Shown here piece after piece: positions 1-4,616 of a stretch of 6,552 nt of DNA. The stretch covers positions 1 through 6,552 of the forward strand of contig JAPXKQ010000131.1 of the NCBI GenBank assembly GCA_033809995.1, written 5' to 3'. The stretch comes from Paratissierella sp033809995. GTDB lineage: Bacteria; Bacillota; Clostridia; Tissierellales; Tissierellaceae. Below the pieces are notes generated by a model that ran no database searches, was not told the origin of the DNA, and saw nothing but the letters and a program-made list of their open reading frames with translations. The position numbers were made by a program, and so were the translations under genes. How positions within the stretch are numbered: position 1 is the first letter of the stretch; each line of letters opens with the position of its first letter.

Positions 1-338
1 ATGTTGAAGGGGCAGTATTCTCAACACACTTTACAGCTGAAGCACCAGTTACTGAAACATCAAAGACATTCTTAGCAGAATATAAGGAAAAATATAAAGA
101 AGATGCTAATGCATTTGCAGCATTGGGATATGATGCTTATTTGGTAATAATTGATGCAATTGAAAAGGCTAATTCAGTTGATTCTGTAAAGATTAGAGAT
201 GAGATTGCTAAGACTAACGGATTTGTTGGAGCAACAGGCAATATTACCCTTGACGAAAACGGAGACGCAGTTAAATCCGCAGTTATCAATAGGGTTGAAG
301 GCGGTAAATTTGTATATTTAACAACAGTAGAACCATAG
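1..338 (+). CDS. livK: Branched-chain amino acid ABC transporter substrate-binding protein, C-terminal part (5' end outside window)
   Basis: The frame is open from the left window edge (first whole codon at position 3) to TAG at 336-338, giving 111 residues of a protein that starts upstream. The visible part matches the last third of a type I periplasmic-binding (Peripla_BP_6, LivJ/LivK-like) protein: a GAVFSTHF strand, an acidic/Lys helix (FLAEYKEKYKED), the characteristic FAALGYDAYLVIIDAIEKA helix, then FVGATGNITLDENGDAVKSAVI and a closing beta strand (GGKFVYL). In Gram-positives this protein is normally a lipoprotein on the outer face of the membrane that delivers the amino acid to the LivHM channel; the signal peptide and lipobox cannot be seen here. 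The gene precedes livHMGF on the same strand, as is common, and this supports the assignment. Exact substrate (Leu/Ile/Val or another amino acid or amide) cannot be told from the C-terminus. Confidence 0.88.
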   Translation, partial: VEGAVFSTHFTAEAPVTETSKTFLAEYKEKYKEDANAFAALGYDAYLVIIDAIEKANSVDSVKIRDEIAKTNGFVGATGNITLDENGDAVKSAVINRVEGGKFVYLTTVEP

Positions 339-340
339 AC

Positions 341-451
341 AATTAACAAAGAACAATTAACAAAGAACAATTTCAAGAACAATTAACAAAGAACAATTTC
401 AAGAACAATTAACAAAGAACAATTTAAAACAATGCACAAATCACAATTAAA
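341..451. repeat. Heptad-based tandem repeat (AATTAAC/AAAGAAC type) with a 26-bp higher-order unit
   Basis: Starting 3 nt after the livK stop, the sequence is built from AATTAAC and AAAGAAC heptamers with two 6-bp variants (AATTTC, AAGAAC). A 26-bp composite unit is perfectly duplicated at 355-380 and 381-406. It is followed by a 19-bp partial copy (407-425) and preceded by a 14-bp partial copy (341-354). The run decays through AATGCAC, AAATCAC and AATTAAA up to the palindromic element at 452. Such degenerate 7-bp arrays resemble the short tandemly repeated repetitive (STRR) sequences described in cyanobacteria. Relationship to those is only by analogy. No coding potential was seen. Confidence 0.85.
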
Positions 452-552
452 AGGCGTAAGCCGTCATTCTGAGTCTGCGAAGAATCCCATGTTATTTTTA
501 GTATGAAAGCAACTGAGATCCTTCATTCTTCAGGATGACAGCTACGCTGTAG
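452..552. repeat. Palindromic intergenic repeat element (GTCAT...GATC termini), copy 1
   Basis: Imperfect inverted-repeat element of about 100 bp. The left end is a mini-hairpin GGC-GTAA-GCC (453-462) followed by GTCATTCTGAG and GAAGAATC (to about 487). The right end is GATCCTTC, then CTTCAGGATGAC (to 539), overlapping a second mini-hairpin ACAGC-TAC-GCTGT (538-550). The two arms pair as about 11 bp next to the ends plus 7 of 8 positions further in, separated by an asymmetric internal loop. The centre, near 489-514, is AT-rich and unpaired. It has no ORF and no recognisable target-site duplication. It looks like a REP- or MITE-type dispersed repeat; similar GTCAT-C-CTGAG...GAAGGATCTC repeats are, from memory, common between genes in many bacteria. 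The left 37 nt recur inverted at 4404-4440. Confidence 0.75.
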
Positions 553-592
553 TTCTTAACTCTTAGGTCTTAGTTCTTCGTTCTTAACTTTT
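551..592. repeat. Heptad repeat array, AGTTCTT type (six units)
   Basis: Six consecutive 7-bp units abut the right end of the palindromic element: AGTTCTT, AACTCTT, AGGTCTT, AGTTCTT, CGTTCTT, AACTTTT. They keep strict 7-bp phase, and CTT is conserved at the unit end in five of the six (the last ends TTT). The stretch from 593 to 620 is T-rich (TTAATTCTCAATTTTTAATT) without clear units, then a different heptad family begins at 621. Confidence 0.8.
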
Positions 593-620
593 TTAATTCT
601 CAATTTTTAATTATCTTTTT

Positions 621-693
621 AATTGTGAACTGTGAACTGTGAATTGTGAATTGAAAACATTGTGCATTGTACATTGTCAATTGTCAATTGAAT
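621..693. repeat. Heptad repeat array, AATTGTG / ATTGTCA type
   Basis: Units AATTGTG, AACTGTG, AACTGTG, AATTGTG, AATTGAA occupy 621-655. After a 3-nt slip they continue as ATTGTGC, ATTGTAC, ATTGTCA, ATTGTCA, ATTGAAT at 659-693. The array ends about 5 nt before the livH ribosome binding site. The same AATTGTG/AACTGTG family recurs at 4444-4488 beside the second palindromic element. I see no convincing sigma-A promoter inside it. Confidence 0.8.
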
Positions 694-697
694 GAAT

Positions 698-702
698 GGG
701 GG
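698..702 (+). promoter_or_regulatory. Ribosome binding site of livH
   Basis: A run of five G residues lies 8 nt before the ATG at 711. It decides the start in favour of 711 over the in-frame ATG at 696, which overlaps this G run and has no purine-rich site at a suitable distance. The TATATATA between the site and the start should keep the initiation region weakly structured. Confidence 0.65.
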
Positions 703-710
703 TATATATA

Positions 711-1616
711 ATGAGCATTTCTGAGTTTATGCAGCACTTGGCAAATGGTACTTCCCTAGGCAGTCTTTATGCATTAATAGCTATAGGATATACAATGGTA
801 TATGGTATATTGAGACTTATAAATTTCGCTCATGGAGATATATTTATGATAGGGGCTTATCTGACCTACTATGGTATTCTTTATACACCTTTACCCTGGT
901 GGTTAGTATTTTTATTAGCTCCTGTGATTACTGGACTATTGGGACTTCTTCTAGAAAGGCTTGCTTATAAACCTCTAAGGGAATCACCAAGAATTACAGT
1001 TCTAATTTCAGCAATAGGTGCATCTTTCCTTTTGCAAAATCTTGGAATATTGGTATTTGGGGGAAGGCCAAAGGCTTTCCCTATCCCTGATGTTTTAAGT
1101 AAGACAATAACTGTAGGAAAAGCTTCAAGTGGAGTTTCAATCGCTGTAGTTTCAATAGTGATACCAATTATAACTATTATCTTATTGTTTGCCTTAACAT
1201 TTATAATCCAAAAGACCAAGACTGGTATGGCAATGAGAGCACTCTCAAAGGACTTTGAAACAGCTAGCTTAATGGGGATAAATATCAATGGAATTATATC
1301 CATTACATTCTTTTTAGGTTCCTTCTTAGCAGCTGTCGGGGGAATAATGTGGGGAGTTAAATACCCTCAGCTTATGCCATTAATGGGAGTCGTACCGGGA
1401 CTTAAATGTTTTATAGCTGCAGTAATCGGTGGAATTGGCAATATTACTGGGGCTGTAATAGGTGGATTTATATTAGGACTAGGTGAAATTCTTCTAATAG
1501 CATTTTTGCCTAATCTAACAGGCTATAGGGATGCATTTGCATTTGTTTTATTGATTATAATACTTCTTATTAAACCAACAGGTTTAATGGGAGAAAAACA
1601 AGCAGAGAAGGTGTAG
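711..1616 (+). CDS. livH: Branched-chain amino acid ABC transporter permease LivH
   Basis: 301-residue inner-membrane permease of the LivH family (BPD_transp_2), one half of the LivHM channel through which the substrate moves once released by the binding protein. Family hallmarks are in place: GYTMVYGILRLINFAHGD near residues 26-43, ERLAYKPLR at 82-90 after the third hydrophobic segment, the cytoplasmic coupling segment TKTGMAMRALSKDFETASLMGI at about 169-190 that contacts an ATPase subunit, and VIGGIGNITGAVIGG at 238-252. About eight hydrophobic segments are evident, and the length is normal for LivH (roughly 290-310). The start at ATG 711 is preferred because of its G-rich ribosome binding site; a start at 696 would add MGVYI. 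livM begins 3 nt after the stop, so the two are surely co-transcribed. The gene is separated from livK by 372 nt of repeats. Confidence 0.93.
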   Translation: MSISEFMQHLANGTSLGSLYALIAIGYTMVYGILRLINFAHGDIFMIGAYLTYYGILYTPLPWWLVFLLAPVITGLLGLLLERLAYKPLRESPRITVLISAIGASFLLQNLGILVFGGRPKAFPIPDVLSKTITVGKASSGVSIAVVSIVIPIITIILLFALTFIIQKTKTGMAMRALSKDFETASLMGININGIISITFFLGSFLAAVGGIMWGVKYPQLMPLMGVVPGLKCFIAAVIGGIGNITGAVIGGFILGLGEILLIAFLPNLTGYRDAFAFVLLIIILLIKPTGLMGEKQAEKV

Positions 1617-1619
1617 CCT

Positions 1620-2702
1620 ATGAAAAACAATAATTTAATCAAATCAATAATATTGATCGGGTTAACACTGGTTCTCTTAATTGTGTTAAATATATTTTTA
1701 GATAGCTATCAAATAAGAATCATTAATCTTTGTGCGATATATGTTATCCTAGGTTTGAGTATGAATTTAATCAACGGTTTTACAGGGCTATTTTCCCTTG
1801 GACATGCTGGTTTTATGGCAATAGGGGCATATACTGTGGCTATACTTACCATGACACCCCAAATGAAAGAAATGAATTTTTATATGAAACCTATGATTCC
1901 TGCACTATTGAATATTAAGATGCCAGAATTTGCGTTTTTGCCATTTGCGGAGAGTATGTGGTTCCAAGCATTGAATCAAGGTTTATGGTTTATCTTTGCT
2001 TTATTATTGGGGGGATTATTAGCTGCATTGTTCGGATTTTTAATAGGTGCTCCCGTTTTAAAGCTTACAGATGACTATTTGGCTATAGCAACACTAGGAT
2101 TTTCAGAAATAATTAGAATTGTATTTGTAAATACACAGACTATCACTAATGGTGCATTGGGTTTGAAAGGTATTCCACCAAAGACACATTTATTGTGGGC
2201 ATGGAGTTTTGCTATTTTCACCATATTATTGATGAAGTTTCTAATGAAGGGAAGCTATGGCAAGGCTTTGAAGGCTATTAGAGAAGATGAAATTGCTGCT
2301 AGAAGCATGGGAGTCAATCTATTTAAACATAAAGTTTTAAGCTTTACCCTAGGATCCTTTTTAGCAGGAATTGGCGGAGGGCTATTGGCTGTATCCATCG
2401 GAACCATAGACCCAGGTTTATTTAAATTTGCATTGACCTTCAATATCCTTCTAATTGTAGTTTTAGGGGGAATGGGCAATATAAATGGTACTGTTGTATC
2501 TGCAATTGTAATTACTATTGCAATGGAAGCTTTAAGATTTCTAGATGAACCTATTAATCTTGGTTTTATACAAACAGATGCATTACCTGGCTTAAGAATG
2601 GTAGTATTTTCTTTGATTTTAATGATTGTAGTAATATTTAAAAAGGATAATGTATTTAAATCTACCCTGCAGAAAGTGAGGGGAAGATATGTTAGAAATT
2701 GA
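1620..2702 (+). CDS. livM: Branched-chain amino acid ABC transporter permease LivM
   Basis: 360-residue integral membrane permease that partners LivH. Landmarks are the LivM signature NGFTGLFSLGHAGFMAIGAY at residues 52-71, a hydrophilic/Met-rich insertion near 78-113, GAPVLKLTDDYLAIATLGFSEIIR at 143-166, the cytoplasmic coupling segment YGKALKAIREDEIAARSMGVN at about 213-233, and VVLGGMGNINGT at 280-291. Hydrophobic segments run through the whole length, ending in a charged cytoplasmic tail (KKDNVFKSTLQKVRGRYVRN). Length is typical for the Gram-positive form of the family. A purine-rich AGAAGG lies 9 nt before the ATG, inside the end of livH, and the livH stop is only 3 nt upstream, pointing to translational coupling. 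The 3' end overlaps livG by 14 nt. Confidence 0.93.
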   Translation: MKNNNLIKSIILIGLTLVLLIVLNIFLDSYQIRIINLCAIYVILGLSMNLINGFTGLFSLGHAGFMAIGAYTVAILTMTPQMKEMNFYMKPMIPALLNIKMPEFAFLPFAESMWFQALNQGLWFIFALLLGGLLAALFGFLIGAPVLKLTDDYLAIATLGFSEIIRIVFVNTQTITNGALGLKGIPPKTHLLWAWSFAIFTILLMKFLMKGSYGKALKAIREDEIAARSMGVNLFKHKVLSFTLGSFLAGIGGGLLAVSIGTIDPGLFKFALTFNILLIVVLGGMGNINGTVVSAIVITIAMEALRFLDEPINLGFIQTDALPGLRMVVFSLILMIVVIFKKDNVFKSTLQKVRGRYVRN

Positions 2703-3456
2703 CAATATAACTATGAGATTTGGTGGAGTTGTAGCTGTAAATCAGTTCAATGCAACAATCTCTGAAGGGGAGATTGTTGGACTTATAGGTCCCAATGGCG
2801 CTGGTAAAACTACTGTATTCAATATGGTAACGGGTGTTTATAAGCCAACATTGGGGAAAATAATCTATGAGGCAGATGGGTTTTCTCAAGATATTACAGG
2901 TCTAAGACCTGACCAAATAGCAAAATTGGGTATATGTCGAACTTTCCAAAATATTAGGCTATTTAGGGAATTATCTGTTCTTGATAATGTGTTTATAGGC
3001 AACCATCTTAGACTTAAATCAGGTGTGTTTTCTTCAGTATTAAGATTACCACATTATACAAGTGAAGAAAGAGCAGCACTTGAAAAGTCAAAATATCTTC
3101 TTGAAAAGGTAGGATTATATGAAGAAAGAGATGAGAAGGCCTTTTCACTTCCCTATGGGAAACAAAGAAGGCTTGAAATAGCCAGAGCCTTGGCAACAGA
3201 CCCAAAACTTTTATTATTAGATGAGCCTGCCGCTGGCATGAACCCTCAAGAGACCCAGGATTTAATGGAATTCATTATGGATATAAAGGATGAATTTAAA
3301 CTTACTATATTCCTTATTGAGCACCATATGGAGGTTGTAATGGGGATATGTGATAAGATTTATGTTCTGGACCATGGGACTTTAATAGCAGAGGGTAATC
3401 CTTTGGAGATTCAAAATGACCAAAGGGTTGTTGAAGCTTACTTGGGGGTGGAATGA
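2689..3456 (+). CDS. livG: Branched-chain amino acid ABC transporter ATP-binding protein LivG
   Basis: 255-residue ATPase that sits on the cytoplasmic face of LivHM and powers transport with LivF. Visible ABC motifs: Walker A GPNGAGKT at residues 34-41, Q-loop TFQN around Gln87 followed by IRLFRELSVLDNV, signature segment LPYGKQRRLEIARAL at 154-168, Walker B LLLLDEP with Asp178-Glu179, and the switch-histidine segment IEHHM around His212. The LPYGxQRR form of the ABC signature (instead of LSGGQ) and the insertion near 105-135 between Q-loop and signature are normal for the LivG branch, and they separate this gene from livF. The start lies inside the end of livM, with the purine-rich site GAGGGGAAG just upstream, so translation is coupled. 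The C-terminus (VVEAYLGVE) is the typical family ending. Confidence 0.94.
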   Translation: MLEIDNITMRFGGVVAVNQFNATISEGEIVGLIGPNGAGKTTVFNMVTGVYKPTLGKIIYEADGFSQDITGLRPDQIAKLGICRTFQNIRLFRELSVLDNVFIGNHLRLKSGVFSSVLRLPHYTSEERAALEKSKYLLEKVGLYEERDEKAFSLPYGKQRRLEIARALATDPKLLLLDEPAAGMNPQETQDLMEFIMDIKDEFKLTIFLIEHHMEVVMGICDKIYVLDHGTLIAEGNPLEIQNDQRVVEAYLGVE

Positions 3457-4172
3457 TGCTTACTATCAACAATCTACATGTTAGCTATGGGGGCATAAAG
3501 GCATTAAGAGGCATCAACTTAAATATAGAGGAAAACAAGATAGTAACACTAATTGGTGCCAATGGAGCAGGTAAGTCCTCTACCCTTAGAGCTATAATGA
3601 ACCTTGTAAAAAAGGCTGAAGGTACTGTAAAGTACGATGGAGAGGATTTAACCAATCTTAATACTATGGACATAGTAAAGAGGGGAATTGCACTTTGTCC
3701 TGAAGGAAGAAGAGTTTTTGCTAATCTTACTGTAGAAGAAAATCTAATCCTTGGTGCTTATACTATTAATGATAGAGGCGCCATAGATATTGAAATGAAG
3801 AGGGTATATGAACTGTTTCCTATACTTAAAGAAAGAAGCTGGCAAAAAGCGGGAACACTATCAGGTGGGGAACAGCAGATGCTAGCAGTGGGCAGAGCTT
3901 TGATGGTGAAACCAAAGGTGCTTATGTTGGATGAGCCATCTTTGGGATTGGCTCCATTATTGGTTAGAGATATATTTGAAATTATTAAAGAAATCCATAG
4001 GCAAGGAAATACAATTCTTTTAGTTGAACAAAACGCTAAAAAGGCCTTGGAAATAGCTGACTATGGATATGTTTTGGAGACTGGCTCATTGGTATTAGAG
4101 GGTAAGGGAGAAGAACTTCTTCACAATGATAAGGTTAAGGAGGCATATTTAGGGGAAGCGAAATCCAATTAA
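3453..4172 (+). CDS. livF: Branched-chain amino acid ABC transporter ATP-binding protein LivF
   Basis: 239-residue second ATPase of the transporter, expected to pair with LivG. Motifs: Walker A GANGAGKS at residues 35-42, the LivF-type Q-loop region CPEGRRVF (82-89, Glu in place of the usual Gln), ABC signature LSGGEQQ at 136-142, Walker B VLMLDEP at 156-162, and LLVEQNA at 189-195. In LivF proteins the switch position is Gln (here Gln193) rather than His, so this is not a defect. The first ATG overlaps the livG stop as ATGA. A second ATG follows directly at 3456 and has slightly better spacing (about 4-7 nt) from GGGGGTGG at 3444-3451, so the true start may be one codon later. It is the last gene of the operon; no intrinsic terminator follows immediately. 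Confidence 0.94.
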   Translation: MMLTINNLHVSYGGIKALRGINLNIEENKIVTLIGANGAGKSSTLRAIMNLVKKAEGTVKYDGEDLTNLNTMDIVKRGIALCPEGRRVFANLTVEENLILGAYTINDRGAIDIEMKRVYELFPILKERSWQKAGTLSGGEQQMLAVGRALMVKPKVLMLDEPSLGLAPLLVRDIFEIIKEIHRQGNTILLVEQNAKKALEIADYGYVLETGSLVLEGKGEELLHNDKVKEAYLGEAKSN

Positions 4173-4173
4173 T

Positions 4174-4248
4174 AATTAACAGGTAAGAGGTAATAGGTAA
4201 TAGGTAATAGGTAAAGAAAGTGACAATTGACAGTGGACAGTTGACAAT
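4174..4248. repeat. Two heptad arrays after livF: AGGTAAT type and TGACAAT type
   Basis: Only 2 nt after the livF stop comes AATTAAC. Five AGGTAAT-like units then run at 4181-4215 (AGGTAAG, three perfect AGGTAAT, AGGTAAA). After a 5-nt break (GAAAG), four further units occupy 4221-4248: TGACAAT, TGACAGT, GGACAGT, TGACAAT. The unit length is again exactly 7 bp, with a different consensus in each block. No terminator is seen in this stretch. Confidence 0.8.
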
Positions 4249-4258
4249 TAAAGTCAAA

Positions 4259-4290
4259 AGAGGGGATCCCTCCATTGCGGTCGAAATGAC
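4259..4290. repeat. Solo terminus of the GTCAT...GATC repeat family (divergent subtype)
   Basis: Read on the minus strand this begins GTCATTTCGACCGC and continues through GGAGGGATCCC, a subtype of the same terminal pattern seen at 452-488 (GTCAT, variable middle, GA-rich, GATC). No matching opposite-facing partner of the same subtype is found nearby, so it may be a half element or the remains of one interrupted by the element to its right. Confidence 0.55.
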
Positions 4291-4302
4291 AATACCATAG
4301 GT

Positions 4303-4440
4303 GTCATCCGAAGATGCCCTAACCCGATTTATGATGTATTTACATAAATCGGGTTAGGGCATTCGCAATGAATTCCATAATATTTTGTATATCAAAGACA
4401 ATAGAGATCCTTCGCACACTAAGGATGACGGCTTACGCCT
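4303..4440. repeat. Palindromic intergenic repeat element, copy 2
   Basis: The left end is GTCATCC plus GAAG (4303-4313), which pairs with CTTC and GGATGAC at the right end (within 4410-4429). The right end is followed by the mini-hairpin GGC-TTAC-GCC (4430-4439). The right terminal 37 nt (4404-4440) are the reverse complement of 452-488 with five mismatches. The left terminus lacks the middle block present on the right, so the copy is asymmetric or degraded. Inside it lies the perfect 20-bp hairpin at 4314-4362, followed by about 40 nt of AT-rich sequence. No ORF is present. Confidence 0.68.
4314..4362. repeat. Perfect 20-bp inverted repeat (hairpin), 9-nt loop
   Basis: The arms at 4314-4333 and 4343-4362 are perfect reverse complements (left arm ATGCCCTAACCC then GATTTATG) around the loop ATGTATTTA. 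No run of T follows the right arm (next bases are TCGCAATG) and no A run precedes the left, so it is not a standard intrinsic terminator. It could still form a stable RNA hairpin at the 3' end of the liv transcript and act as a 3' stabiliser, or it may be the core of a palindromic mobile repeat. The perfect pairing suggests recent origin or selection. Confidence 0.85.
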
Positions 4441-4443
4441 TTC

Positions 4444-4488
4444 AATTGTGAATTGTGAACTGTGAATTGAAGATAATTGTGCATTGCA
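4444..4488. repeat. Heptad repeat array, AATTGTG type, right of copy 2
   Basis: Units AATTGTG, AATTGTG, AACTGTG, AATTGAA (4444-4471), a 3-nt slip (GAT), then AATTGTG and CATTGCA (4475-4488). This is the same family, in the same orientation and nearly the same unit order, as 621-665 upstream of livH. Here it directly abuts the mini-hairpin end of the palindromic element. Confidence 0.78.
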
Positions 4489-4501
4489 TATAATAATATC
4501 C

Positions 4502-4543
4502 AAAAGTACATCTGAGATTATACTCTTGGGTGTATTTTTGTTT
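4502..4543 (+). terminator. Putative intrinsic terminator
   Basis: The stem pairs 4507-4516 (TACATCTGAG) with 4525-4534 (CTTGGGTGTA). That is ten pairs including three G-U wobbles, with an 8-nt loop, followed directly by TTTTTGTTT. An A tract (CAAAAG) on the left could extend the stem through the T tract. It lies 330 nt after livF and just before the promoter of the next gene, so it probably ends read-through from the liv operon and repeat region. The wobble-rich stem makes it only moderately strong. Confidence 0.55.
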
Positions 4544-4564
4544 ATTCCAAATAATGTAGGATTA

Positions 4565-4573
4565 TGTTATAAT
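4565..4573 (+). promoter_or_regulatory. Extended -10 promoter for the c-di-GMP gene
   Basis: TGTTATAAT contains a perfect TATAAT at 4568-4573 preceded by TG one base upstream, the extended -10 form of a sigma-A promoter. The -35 position at a 17-bp spacer (TTCCAA, 4545-4550) is a poor match, which fits extended -10 promoters that depend less on -35. Transcription would start near 4580, giving a leader of about 35 nt before the ribosome binding site and TTG start. Confidence 0.6.
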
Positions 4574-4602
4574 TTGTAGTAATGACACAATATTACACAC
4601 TC

Positions 4603-4608
4603 GGAGGT
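4603..4608 (+). promoter_or_regulatory. Ribosome binding site fixing the TTG start at 4617
   Basis: GGAGGT is a near-perfect Shine-Dalgarno sequence. An 8-nt A/T spacer separates it from TTG at 4617. No ATG lies at a usable distance, and the first in-frame ATG (4824) would cut into the second membrane segment, so TTG is the start. Confidence 0.8.
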
Positions 4609-4616
4609 TATAAAAA

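Noticed and set aside
341..425. Possible CRISPR array because of regular repeats
   Set aside because: Units are 26 bp directly adjacent with no unique spacers and no cas genes are present. It is a plain tandem repeat.
452..552. Palindromic element considered as an intrinsic terminator of livK
   Set aside because: The arms are long and imperfect with internal loops, and no T tract follows the right arm (GCTACGCTGTAG). It is better explained as a dispersed repeat.
696..710. Upstream ATG as livH start (adds MGVYI)
   Set aside because: The G-rich ribosome binding site overlaps this ATG, while the ATG at 711 has proper spacing. The family N-terminus also fits the shorter form.
707..712. TATAAT sequence just before and overlapping the livH ATG
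   Set aside because: A start from this -10 would leave the transcript without the GGGGG ribosome binding site or the start codon. It is the A/T spacer of the initiation region.
3148..3195. LivG signature LPYGKQ instead of LSGGQ, considered as a broken ATPase
   Set aside because: LivG proteins normally carry a YG-Q-RRLEIARAL form of the signature. Walker A, Walker B and the switch His are intact.
4023..4043. LivF has Gln (VEQN) where most ABC ATPases have the switch His, and Glu in the Q-loop region
   Set aside because: Both are usual in the LivF family (E. coli LivF also has VEQN), so they are not a defect of this copy.
4316..4328. CCCTAACCC resembling a telomere repeat
   Set aside because: It is a single occurrence inside a hairpin arm with no tandem copies, so the resemblance is chance.
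4173..4616. Small protein or RNA gene in the livF downstream spacer
   Set aside because: Repeat arrays and hairpins fill the spacer. I found no start with a ribosome binding site before 4603 and no tRNA-like or riboswitch-like fold.
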